Program-made: the position numbers and the translations under genes
The notes under the pieces: model-generated
Seen by the model: the letters and a program-made list of their open reading frames with translations, nothing else
What the model was told of the DNA's origin: nothing
Database searches by the model: none
Assembly: GCA_934162665.1 (NCBI GenBank)
Contig: CAKPJN010000005.1
Coordinates: 34,387 to 98,386 of the forward strand
Source of the DNA: an uncultured Bacilli bacterium
GTDB lineage: Bacteria; Bacillota_I; Bacilli_A; RF39; UBA660
DNA length: 64,000 nt
Direction of reading: 5' to 3'
Shown here: positions 9,762 through 18,528 of the stretch, one piece after another
How positions within the stretch are numbered: position 1 is the first letter of the stretch
Layout: each line of letters opens with the position of its first letter

Positions 9762-11192
9762 TTAATTATAGTAATCTAACACAACAACCAAAATATCCTG
9801 ATAAACAGTAACTTTTTTATTCAAACTATTATATATTTCATCAACTTTCTTTATTTGCTCTAAACTAGGAGCTGGGTAATTAATTTCTAAAGCATTTAAA
9901 AAACCATGGATTCGATAATTTGAACCAAACTCAGTATCATAATCCCAATTAAAGAAACTATTACCAATTGTTTCACCACGAATCTTAGCAACAGGTGAAA
10001 TTGTCCCAACAAAAACAATAGGCTTACCAGGATATTCTTCAATAACCTCTTTTATTTGATAAGCAACATTAATATCTTTTTTATATCTTTTGTAATCACC
10101 TTGATATAAAAAGAAAGTAATAATAGATTGTATTATAATAAAAATAATAGGAATAAGATAAACAACTTTTTTTTGATTATTTAATGATAATACAAATATA
10201 AAAGAAATAATAACTGGCAAAGCAAACTGAATCCTATTTAAAGTTCCATTTCCAAATATAACAGTAAACAAAAATGGTACAAAAATTAAAAATAAATATG
10301 GGATAATTGAGAATTTATATTTAAATTGTCTTGTTTTTAAATATTTAAAAAGAAATATAATACCAATTAAATAACTAAAATTAAAAAAAGGAAATTTACC
10401 AAATAAAACATCAAACATATATTTTCCTATATGAAGAAAGCAATAAATAAATGGTCTTCTAAAATATAAAATTTGATTTGTCAAATAACTAGAATTAGTT
10501 ATATGAAAAACATTTAATACAATCTTATTAATGATAAAAGAACCGATCATACCACAGAAAAAAATTAAAATATATTTTATAATAATTGAAAATTGTTCTT
10601 TAATAGAAATCTCTTTTTCTTTAGTATAACTAATAAAATAAATATTACTAAATGCAATATATAATAAATAAAAAGCCTGATAAGTACCAAAAATCAAAAA
10701 AAGTAATGGCATAATAAAAATTAAAAGATAATACTTTTTTTGATAAATTACCCGATTAATCATGATAAAAGCAATAACTAATAATAAATAACTAATACTA
10801 ACTTCCAACATCTGCATTGTGAAAATAAACTGGTCAGTAAGAACTGGTGCAGTAAGAATAAATCCCACTATAATAAATATATTTAATAAAAAATGATCTT
10901 TAGAAAATTTTTTTGCAATATCTCTAGCAAAAAGAAAAGCTGCAGCAAACAAAATAATTAAAGAAAGAAAACTAGTAAGCATAATATTTAAATTATAATT
11001 ATTAAAAATATATTTATAAAATCCTAAACCAAACCTACCAAGTTGATACCAATCTTTAATCATTCCATGAGCATCATTTAAAAATATTTCATTATCAATA
11101 GAAATACTATAATGAGTAAGTTTAATTGAATAACTAAATATTATTAAACTAATCAATAAAATGACAATCAAATAATTACTTTTCTTTTTCAT
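9762..11192 (-). CDS. Polytopic membrane protein, GtrII-like glucosyltransferase candidate
   Basis: 476 residues with about eleven helices and a short extracytoplasmic C-terminal domain. The region after the first helix (SIDNEIFLND, then GRFGLGFYKY) resembles the D-x-E and G-R-W/F motifs of the GtrII-type glucosyl transferase family (GT-C-like), which decorate surface polysaccharides with sugars from a lipid carrier. Position next to the surface-polysaccharide genes supports this. The assignment rests on a weak motif and topology; an alternative is another uncharacterised GT-C protein. Confidence 0.5.
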   Translation of the reverse strand: MKKKSNYLIVILLISLIIFSYSIKLTHYSISIDNEIFLNDAHGMIKDWYQLGRFGLGFYKYIFNNYNLNIMLTSFLSLIILFAAAFLFARDIAKKFSKDHFLLNIFIIVGFILTAPVLTDQFIFTMQMLEVSISYLLLVIAFIMINRVIYQKKYYLLIFIMPLLFLIFGTYQAFYLLYIAFSNIYFISYTKEKEISIKEQFSIIIKYILIFFCGMIGSFIINKIVLNVFHITNSSYLTNQILYFRRPFIYCFLHIGKYMFDVLFGKFPFFNFSYLIGIIFLFKYLKTRQFKYKFSIIPYLFLIFVPFLFTVIFGNGTLNRIQFALPVIISFIFVLSLNNQKKVVYLIPIIFIIIQSIITFFLYQGDYKRYKKDINVAYQIKEVIEEYPGKPIVFVGTISPVAKIRGETIGNSFFNWDYDTEFGSNYRIHGFLNALEINYPAPSLEQIKKVDEIYNSLNKKVTVYQDILVVVLDYYN

Positions 11193-11354
11193 AATATATC
11201 AGTCCTTTTTATTTAATATTATCATAAATAAAAAGTGCAGTAAATATCAAAAAAACTTTTAAACAATTTCCAAAAAACTGTAAATTAAATTACAATAAAA
11301 TTAACTTCATCAATAAATAAAATATATAATTAAATTAATAATTGGAGGCCTTAT

Positions 11355-12442
11355 ATGAAACAATTACATATTTCAAACATTCACAATGGAATGGAGCTTG
11401 AACAAACACTATACGATGAAAATAACAAAATACTATTACGAAGTGGCGCTACTTTAACTACATCCATAATTGAAAAATTAAAAAACATGGGGTTCACCAT
11501 GCTTTGTATCAAAGATGAAAATAATAATGATATTGAAATTGAAACATGTCTTTCAAGAGAACAAAAAAAAGAGATAATTAACTCCCTTAAAAGTTTAGAT
11601 TTTTATAATTACAAAAATATTGATTATAAAGATGTAACAAAAAGTGCAGAAACAATTATCGAAGGAGTATCAAAAAGTAAAAATATAGCAATTGATTTAT
11701 TAGATATAAGAAATGATAAAAATTATAATTACGCAAACTCTTTAGTAATAGCAGAACTTACTGCAGCAATAGCCAAAGAATACAGAAAAGATGATCAATT
11801 AGTATTCAAAGACGAATCTTTACTAGCAATAACTCAAGCTGCATTATTACATAGTATCGGGAAAAGTTGTAAAAATAATAAAGTAAGAGAAAAATTAGGA
11901 ATAAAAGAATATAAAAAAAGAAAATACACCAATATATGCCTATCAACTATTACATGACGCTATTATTCCAAATGCTTCAATAATATCTGTTGGTATATTA
12001 TTCCATAAAACTAATGAAAACGGTACTAATTGTCCAAAAGGTTATGAAAATATAATAAAAAGAAAAGGTGTTAATTTATTTTCACAAATAATACATGTAG
12101 CCGACTCATACATGAACTTAATATCACAGGAAAACAGTTATAATCTTCCAATAGGACCTGCAGAAGCCATGGAGATACATCAGGTGAAATTTTTAATAAA
12201 GACGTAGTAGATACATTTGTAAGAAAAGTGGCCATATATCCATTAGGCATAAGTGTTAAACTATCAAACGGTGAACAAGCAATAGTAATAGGTAATAATA
12301 TTGGCAATGAATGATTCAACTATAGACCTATAGTTGGAACAGAAGATGGAAAAAATATGATCTACTAGATGAAAACTATAAATATTTAACAATAATACCA
12401 AATATGGATACCACGGGGTTTGTCTACAATCTGAGTATGTAA
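11355..12442 (+). pseudogene. Decayed HD-GYP domain phosphodiesterase gene
   Basis: A good ribosome site (GGAGG at about 11343) precedes an ORF that starts as a DUF3391-like N-terminus and an HD-type domain, but its frame is lost near 11920 and it stops at 11957. The next frame continues with PIYAYQLLHD and SVGILFHKTNENGTNCPKGY (equivalent to the HHExxDGxGYP block, degraded) to about 12207. A third frame gives DVVDTFVRKVAIYPLGISVK and LSNGEQAIVIG, the usual HD-GYP tail, then TGA at about 12312 and another shift before the final TAA at 12440-12442. HD-GYP proteins hydrolyse cyclic di-GMP. With at least three frameshifts and altered metal-site residues the gene is very probably dead. Confidence 0.85.
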
Positions 12443-12464
12443 AATAATTTTACATACTATTTTT
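12435..12464 (+). terminator. Intrinsic terminator after the HD-GYP pseudogene
   Basis: The sequence GTATGTAA-AATAATT-TTACATAC is a perfect 8-bp stem followed by TATTTTT. It overlaps the last codons of the pseudogene. A second weak repeat (CTAGTT/AACTAG, about 12479-12501) lies beyond it. Confidence 0.75.
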
Positions 12465-12510
12465 AACAATTAAATAAGCCTAGTTCATTACAATAAACTA
12501 GACTTTTATA

Positions 12511-13686
12511 TTATATAGTTCCACTAACAATATCTTTAAAAACTTTTAACATTAACTCAAGATAATTCATAGAAGAAACATTTTCAGAAGAAATTAAATT
12601 ACCCGTAGATACAATCTTATTATTTTCTAAAACATTTACTTTTCCAACCACTTGTCCCTTCTTTATCGGAAGTTTAATTGAATTAATTTTAACACTGTAT
12701 TTATATTTAGAATTACTAGAAGTTTTATCTTCTATAACACCCAAATCATCTTTTAAAACAACACTTATCTTATCTTTCGTAGCTTTATCTAACTCAATAT
12801 CTTTTATTTTAGTACCACTTTTCTTCAAAACATTCATCTTAATAGTATTAAAACCATAATCAAGTAACCCCATTGCTTCACTATTTCTAGTCTTACTATT
12901 ATCTTCACCTAAAACAATACCAATAAGTCTCATATTATTTTTCTTCGCTGTTGCGGCTAAACAATATTTAGCATTATCAGTATGACCAGTCTTTAAGCCA
13001 TCTGCACCATCATAATATCTTACCAATTTATTTGTATTAACTAACCAAAATTTATTTTCTGTATCTTCTCTTAAATAATCCTCATAAACAGAAGAAAACT
13101 TAAGAATTTCCGGATGATTTACTACCAACTCTTTAGCAATCATTGCCATATCATATGCACTAGAATAATGTCCATCTGCATCTAAGCCTGTACAATTTTT
13201 AAATTGTGTATGCTTAAGACCCAATTCTTTAACTTTCTTATTCATCATTTCAACAAACTTTTCTTCACTACCAGCAATTACTTCAGCCATCTGTACAGTT
13301 GCATCATTACCACTAGCCATAGAAATACCCTTCATTAAATCACGAATAGAAATTTTCTCACCCTGACTTATATATATTTGGGAACCACCCATGTCAGCAG
13401 CATTTTTACTAACCGTAACAATATCATCCCATTTAATAGTACCATTTTCAATATTTTCGAGTATAATAATTTGAGCAACCATTTTTGTCATAGAAGCAAC
13501 CGCAACTTCTTTATCTTTTTCTTTTTCAAATAATATTTTACCAGTAGTAGCTTCAATTAATATACCACTATCTGCATGTTCAATTAATGATGATGTAGTC
13601 CCATTACCATCAATATTTTCCTCCGCAAATACACATAAAGGAAAACAAAAAGAGAAAATTAATAAAAAATACAAAAATTTTTTCAT
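12511..13686 (-). CDS. dacF: Serine-type D-Ala-D-Ala carboxypeptidase (peptidase S11, DacF-type)
   Basis: 391 residues with a signal peptide (MKKFLYFLLIFSFCFPLCVFA) and the three penicillin-binding motifs: S-x-x-K as SMTK (about 66), S-x-N as SGN (about 123) and K-T-G in LKTGHTD (about 232). The C-terminal about 120 residues form the beta-rich PBP5_C domain. It removes the terminal D-Ala from peptidoglycan stem peptides outside the membrane, limiting crosslinking. AGGAGGT sits seven bases upstream of the ATG. It is transcribed divergently from a VanY-type carboxypeptidase gene, so the 89-bp spacer probably drives two wall-trimming enzymes. Confidence 0.92.
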   Translation of the reverse strand: MKKFLYFLLIFSFCFPLCVFAEENIDGNGTTSSLIEHADSGILIEATTGKILFEKEKDKEVAVASMTKMVAQIIILENIENGTIKWDDIVTVSKNAADMGGSQIYISQGEKISIRDLMKGISMASGNDATVQMAEVIAGSEEKFVEMMNKKVKELGLKHTQFKNCTGLDADGHYSSAYDMAMIAKELVVNHPEILKFSSVYEDYLREDTENKFWLVNTNKLVRYYDGADGLKTGHTDNAKYCLAATAKKNNMRLIGIVLGEDNSKTRNSEAMGLLDYGFNTIKMNVLKKSGTKIKDIELDKATKDKISVVLKDDLGVIEDKTSSNSKYKYSVKINSIKLPIKKGQVVGKVNVLENNKIVSTGNLISSENVSSMNYLELMLKVFKDIVSGTI

Positions 13687-13775
13687 GACAACCTCCTATA
13701 ATTTTTTATGTTTTGTAAAAGTTTTTTATTCATAAATAGTGTTTTTAATGCTATGATATTATTAGGTGATGATAT

Positions 13776-14669
13776 ATGACCAAAATTGTAAAAAAAAGAT
13801 TAAGGATAAAAAAGAAACCACTAATTATATTTTTACTATGTATTACATTAATAGTAATAAGTATTACAAACGGATTTAATAAAAAAGAAAAAACAACTAC
13901 TTTAAAGAAAGTTTTAACTAATAAGGAAATAAAACTAGACAAACTAAAAAATATTGATAAAAAGCTAGACTACTTTAATTACGATTATATAGATAGATAT
14001 ATAGACTATAAAAATAAAAACAAAAATCTTTCCCTAGAAGATGTTATAACACATGTAAATATAGGAATAGATAACGATTATTATACTAATACTAAAAGAA
14101 GTCCATATCTAAATAAAAGTTATATATTAATTAACAAATATTACTATGCTGGTAAAAATTATATTCCAAATAACTTAGAAGCAATAGATGAAAAGTATGC
14201 AAGAAGTGGTATGAAATTAGTAAATTATGCAAAAACAGCATTCGAAAAAATGGCAAAAGATGCTAGTAAAGAAGGATTATCTATAATAGCTATGTCAAGT
14301 TACAGAAGCTACATATATCAAGAAACCCTATATAACAAATATGTAGAAGAAGATGGTAAAAAAGCAGCTGATAGTTATTCTGCAAGACCAGGATTTTCAG
14401 AACATCAAACAGGTCTAGCAGTAGATGTATATAATGGAACAGAAGATTATACAAACTTTGAAAATACAAAAGAATTTACTTGGATGCAAGAAAATGCACA
14501 CAAATATGGATTCATTTTAAGGTTTCCTAAAGATAAAACGGATCTAACTGGTTATGTATATGAATCATGGCATTATCGATATGTTGGAGTAAAAATTGCC
14601 AACTACATAAAAAAACATAACCTATGTTATGAAGAATATTACGTAAAAAAAATTGAGAGCACACAGTAG
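13776..14669 (+). CDS. Membrane-anchored D,D-carboxypeptidase (peptidase M15B, VanY/LdcB-like)
   Basis: 297 residues: a basic N-terminus, one membrane helix (about 16-33), a spacer, then the zinc peptidase domain. SSYRSY (about 173), the zinc ligands in SEHQTGLAVDV (H and D seven residues apart) and ESWHYRYVG (third ligand His and the conserved Arg) are all present, so it should be catalytically complete. Family members trim D-Ala from peptidoglycan stem peptides. The ribosome site AGGTGAT lies just upstream of the ATG. A hairpin plus T-run directly follows the stop codon. Confidence 0.9.
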   Translation: MTKIVKKRLRIKKKPLIIFLLCITLIVISITNGFNKKEKTTTLKKVLTNKEIKLDKLKNIDKKLDYFNYDYIDRYIDYKNKNKNLSLEDVITHVNIGIDNDYYTNTKRSPYLNKSYILINKYYYAGKNYIPNNLEAIDEKYARSGMKLVNYAKTAFEKMAKDASKEGLSIIAMSSYRSYIYQETLYNKYVEEDGKKAADSYSARPGFSEHQTGLAVDVYNGTEDYTNFENTKEFTWMQENAHKYGFILRFPKDKTDLTGYVYESWHYRYVGVKIANYIKKHNLCYEEYYVKKIESTQ

Positions 14670-14682
14670 CTCTCATTTTTAA
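14655..14682 (+). terminator. Intrinsic terminator after vanY-like gene
   Basis: GAGAGC-acacagta-GCTCTC followed by ATTTTTAAT. The stem begins inside the last codons of the carboxypeptidase gene and the T-run reaches into the 3' end of the convergent membrane-protein gene. Confidence 0.8.
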
Positions 14683-15251
14683 TCGAATCTCTTTTTAAAA
14701 TATAAATATAAATTATAAAATATTGTAAATAATCCCCAAATTACTAATATAAAATTACTAATTTGTATAATAGATAATATTATATTATTTTCATATAATA
14801 AAGCCTTATCAGCTAAATTAATAGAATTACTAATTGCTAAAGATAAAAACAACATATATAAAAATAACATTAAACAAAACATACTATAATTAATAATCTT
14901 TTTAAAATTAGACATTTTTTTTGACATAAGTGTATATAAAAGTAATACTATAACAAATAACATTATAAAAAAATAAGCAATAGTAGAAGGAAAATAAATA
15001 TAATTCATAATATATTTGAATAAAGCAGTAAAACATTGATAAGTATATTCATGATATCCCATTAAAATAATAAATAATAAAAATGGTAAAATAACCGAAA
15101 TAACAATAGTATATATTTTATTATTCTTTTTTATATTGAAAAAAAGTATTAAAAATAAAAGAAGACAAATTATAAATATTTCAATACCCATAAAAGAAGA
15201 TATTGCGTACTTAAAAACAGTACCTATCTTACCAAATATAGACAAATCCAT
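14679..15251 (-). CDS. Membrane protein of unknown function in the sortase cluster
   Basis: 190 residues with five predicted helices (roughly 18-37, 46-65, 86-108, 118-140, 155-182) and a basic C-terminus (YFKKRFD). I recognise no family. It is the last gene of a minus-strand unit after two thioester-domain surface proteins and the sortase, separated from the sortase by only 15 bp, so it is probably co-transcribed. It could assist surface protein anchoring, but the sequence gives no direct proof. Confidence 0.6.
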   Translation of the reverse strand: MDLSIFGKIGTVFKYAISSFMGIEIFIICLLLFLILFFNIKKNNKIYTIVISVILPFLLFIILMGYHEYTYQCFTALFKYIMNYIYFPSTIAYFFIMLFVIVLLLYTLMSKKMSNFKKIINYSMFCLMLFLYMLFLSLAISNSINLADKALLYENNIILSIIQISNFILVIWGLFTIFYNLYLYFKKRFD

Positions 15252-15266
15252 ACTACTAGCCTCCTT

Positions 15267-15968
15267 CTATACTAATTCAAAAATATAAATTGTTTGATGA
15301 TAATCATCATCTTTTGTACAAGTTATTAATGTAAGAGTGGTTTTATTATAATTTCTAACAATTGTAACACTACCATTCTTTGGGACATTATAAATATTTA
15401 CTAATTGATATTTATATTTATCACCTTGATACGTAATATAAGCTTTATCACCAATACTTAGTTTATATAAATAAGCAAAAAATGATATATAAGCATCACC
15501 AGAATGAGCCATCAAAATCAAATTACCATTATTAACATCAGGCATACTGGACCCTCTAACTAAAGTAACATTATATTGAATATCATTATATTTTGAATCA
15601 GTATTGTAAAATCCCCTTTTTAAACTTATCCTTGGTATCTCAAGAACACCTAAATATTTACTATAATCAATTTTATTTTGATTATTATTGTTATTATTAT
15701 CATTATTATTATCATTGTTAACATTATTATCAACTATATTAACATTATCAGCAACAGGAACCTTAACAATCTCCTCTTTTTCATTATTGCTAACATCATT
15801 ATCCATCATAGCTATTTTCATTTGTGAATACAAATCATCTTTTAATCCTTTAAAATAATCAGAACATAAAATCGTAACCCCAAAAAATATAAAGAAAGAG
15901 CCAATTAATAATAAATGACTCTTTTTTATCTTTTTATTACTGTTCGCGTTTTGGTGAAACATTTGCAT
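15267..15968 (-). CDS. Sortase (transpeptidase for surface protein anchoring)
   Basis: About 233 residues: N-terminal membrane helix (about 18-36), an Asn/Asp-rich spacer (about 80-100) encoded by AAT/AAC/GAT runs, then a sortase beta-barrel. The catalytic His is in MAHSGD (about 155) and the Cys in TLITCT (about 217). The Arg that normally follows the Cys is not apparent; the segment reads YHQTIYIFEL. It overlaps the upstream thioester-protein gene by 32 bp. A TTG at 15980 extends the frame, but ATG at 15968 (or 15962) is preferred. Likely substrates are the two neighbouring proteins with VPxT-type sorting signals. Confidence 0.88.
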   Translation of the reverse strand: MQMFHQNANSNKKIKKSHLLLIGSFFIFFGVTILCSDYFKGLKDDLYSQMKIAMMDNDVSNNEKEEIVKVPVADNVNIVDNNVNNDNNNDNNNNNNQNKIDYSKYLGVLEIPRISLKRGFYNTDSKYNDIQYNVTLVRGSSMPDVNNGNLILMAHSGDAYISFFAYLYKLSIGDKAYITYQGDKYKYQLVNIYNVPKNGSVTIVRNYNKTTLTLITCTKDDDYHQTIYIFELV

Positions 15969-17166
15969 AAATGATTCCAATACCTGCTAAAAGAATCAAA
16001 AGACCTATGAAATAAATAGTTTGAGAAATATTCATCTTAGTATTAGGAACATCAGGAGTATAATTAAATGTTACATCAACACCCGTTTCCTTATCAGTAT
16101 TAGCAAGTCTTACAGAAGTAATAGTTTGAGCCGGATTGCCATCACTTAAAGTACCATTATAATAATTACCTGCATAATTTGAAAAATGACCTACTATTGA
16201 TACCTTAATAGTTTTATTTTCCTCTGTAATTTCAGAAACAGGAACTTTTAAATAAAACTTAGTATTTGGAGTAAGAGACTCTGATGACCAAAACCCTTTC
16301 TTATATTCAAAACCTGCATTATTAATAGTATTACCATTTTCATCAACTACAAGAGTTCCTTTAGGATAGTTTGTCAAATCAATTCTATAACCGTTAAAAT
16401 TATCAGAAGGACTACCAGAAACAGTAATTAATGAAGATCTATAATACTTCTCCTCACTGTCTAATGTGATTTTATCATTTTCAATACTAGCACTTAATTG
16501 AATATTTGGAGCAGTTCTATGATTTTTTGCATCTGCTACACGAGGCGCTATATATGTAGTATATATATCAGCATTTGCTTGATATGTACCATTATCATCA
16601 TAAACAGAAGTAGCATTCCCATTTTTAATCATATCTACATCAAATGTATCATTACCAGAAACACCAGTTTCCTTTAAATATGTCCATATTGCAACTTGTG
16701 TAATCCAAGTTTGTAAAGGTTTAGCTAACTCATTACCATTTGAATCTACAAATGACTTGTTAGGATAACTATTAGCCATTAAATATAACAATCCATAATC
16801 AGTAATGGCTTCTCCCTTTTTATAAGTAATTCCACTACCAAAATCAACATCATGTTCAAGACAGAAAACTTGAATTCCATCTGAAGTATAAAATGGTTGC
16901 AACCTAAATTTATTTTCAACACTAGCATTAGAAGTAATAAAATTACCCGTAGTTTCAGCAGTAGTAAAAGTATCAGGTAACTGATTAGCTACATCAGGCA
17001 ATGCATATGAGCTACCACCACCTACTCCAGCAAATGATGTAAATACTACTGAAAACATAGTTACAATAGCAAGCGTAAATGAACACTTAACAGAAAAAGA
17101 TGAATCAACTAATCTCCTAAAAAAAGACTTATTCTTATTGTTATTCTCCATATAAATTTTTTCCAT
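15937..17166 (-). CDS. Thioester-domain (TQXA) surface protein, sortase-anchored
   Basis: About 409 residues (ATG 17166, with GGTAGG upstream; a GTG at 17175 adds three). An N-terminal signal segment (SFSVKCSF then a hydrophobic stretch) leads to a TQXA/TED domain. The candidate thioester Cys is in VFCLEH (about residue 102) and the family motif is WITQVAIW (about 154-161). TED proteins of Gram-positive bacteria form an internal Cys-Gln thioester that can bind host or surface amines covalently. The C-terminus has a sorting signal: VPNTKM, hydrophobic helix, then SPKREQ. The Gln partner cannot be pinned down by eye. The sortase gene overlaps its end. Confidence 0.85.
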   Translation of the reverse strand: MEKIYMENNNKNKSFFRRLVDSSFSVKCSFTLAIVTMFSVVFTSFAGVGGGSSYALPDVANQLPDTFTTAETTGNFITSNASVENKFRLQPFYTSDGIQVFCLEHDVDFGSGITYKKGEAITDYGLLYLMANSYPNKSFVDSNGNELAKPLQTWITQVAIWTYLKETGVSGNDTFDVDMIKNGNATSVYDDNGTYQANADIYTTYIAPRVADAKNHRTAPNIQLSASIENDKITLDSEEKYYRSSLITVSGSPSDNFNGYRIDLTNYPKGTLVVDENGNTINNAGFEYKKGFWSSESLTPNTKFYLKVPVSEITEENKTIKVSIVGHFSNYAGNYYNGTLSDGNPAQTITSVRLANTDKETGVDVTFNYTPDVPNTKMNISQTIYFIGLLILLAGIGIIYANVSPKREQ

Positions 17167-17262
17167 ATTAAACACCCTACCTTATAAAGGTATTATAACA
17201 TAATTTTCAACTTTTAAAAGTACTTTTTTATAAAAAAGAAAAAAACACTTTTAATGTAATAA

Positions 17263-18480
17263 TTAATTACCGTGTTTTTTTATAACATTAATATAAACAA
17301 TAGAAATACCAAACAAAATCAATAAAAGACCTACAACATACAAATATTTTGAAATACCCATATGAGTATCAGGAACATTAGCGGTATAATTAAACTCTAT
17401 ATAAGAATCTTTATTTAAATTCGTATCTAAAAGTTTAGTAGTTACCAATCTTCCAAAATCACCAGATGTATATATATTACCCTCATAATTACTGAAAGAA
17501 CCACTAATAGAAACACTAACATTCTTATTATTTTCATTAAGAGAATTTATAGGTACTTTTAAATAAAATTTTGATACAGATATATTATCTGAAATAAATT
17601 CATTACTATTACTACTAATATTTTTAATTTCATTTCCAACATCATCAATTACTAAAAGACCATCTGGGCAATTATTAATCTTAATTGAATATCCATTAAA
17701 TTTATCAATAGAGCTTCCTTCTACTGTGATTAAAGAAGATTTTAAATACTTCTCATCACTATCTAATAAAACTTTGTCATTTTCTAAACTAACTTCTAAA
17801 TTTTTATTACTAATATTTCTATGTTCTAAAGCAACTTTTACAAGTGGTTCTATATACTCTGTATATAAAGTCTTCTGAACTCCATTTTCATCTTTACCAA
17901 GGTATGGACTTATAGTAGTCTGTACACCACCCATAGAAATCAAATCAGTTTCTAATTTAATATTAGCTAAATCAGTATCCGTTAAATTGTTATCAACACC
18001 AATTTCTTTTTGATAAATCCAAATAGCCATCTGTGTTATCCAAGTTTGAAATCTAGAATCTAAAGGTCTACCATCAGGAACTGTAAATTCAACATAAGGA
18101 TAAGCATGAGACATTAAATAAACCAAACCATAATCAGTAACACCATCACCCTTATTATAAGTATAATTTTGATATATATCTTTCTTATAATCCAGACTAA
18201 ATACTGACTCGCCATTATTAGCTAAATAATTATAAACAACTGGAGTAGAATGAAATCCCCATAATTTATATTTACCATAAGAAACCACAAAACTACTATC
18301 AAAATCATTAGTGTCTTGATCAGGTAACGCATATGTCTGATTACCATTATTTATACTAACAAAAGACGCAAACAAAACAGAATACATAGTTACAACAGCA
18401 AGCACAAAAGAACATTTTACAGAAAAGGACAAATTCCCCATTTTTTTGAAATTTGATTTTCTCTTACTCAAATTAAACAC
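17263..18480 (-). CDS. TQXA-domain surface protein paralog lacking the thioester Cys
   Basis: 405 residues, clearly paralogous to the downstream gene: same SFSVKCSF leader, DYGLVYLM and WITQMAIW motifs, YLKSSLITV (versus YYRSSLITV), and a sorting signal VPDTHM plus helix plus basic tail. The position of the thioester Cys is Ser here (VFSLDY, about residue 95), so no internal thioester can form at that site. The start is ambiguous: GTG 18480, or TTG 18471, which aligns with the ATG of the paralog and uses AGGTAGGTG as ribosome site. It is first in the sortase-cluster transcription unit. Confidence 0.82.
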   Translation of the reverse strand: MFNLSKRKSNFKKMGNLSFSVKCSFVLAVVTMYSVLFASFVSINNGNQTYALPDQDTNDFDSSFVVSYGKYKLWGFHSTPVVYNYLANNGESVFSLDYKKDIYQNYTYNKGDGVTDYGLVYLMSHAYPYVEFTVPDGRPLDSRFQTWITQMAIWIYQKEIGVDNNLTDTDLANIKLETDLISMGGVQTTISPYLGKDENGVQKTLYTEYIEPLVKVALEHRNISNKNLEVSLENDKVLLDSDEKYLKSSLITVEGSSIDKFNGYSIKINNCPDGLLVIDDVGNEIKNISSNSNEFISDNISVSKFYLKVPINSLNENNKNVSVSISGSFSNYEGNIYTSGDFGRLVTTKLLDTNLNKDSYIEFNYTANVPDTHMGISKYLYVVGLLLILFGISIVYINVIKKHGN

Positions 18481-18528
18481 CTACCTTTGAAACAATATAA
18501 CATATTACATATAGTTTTAAAAGACCTT

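Noticed and set aside
15673..15735. Trinucleotide-like AAT/AAC/GAT run resembling a repeat array
   Set aside because: It encodes the Asn/Asp linker of the sortase; there are no spacers, so it is not a CRISPR or separate repeat element.
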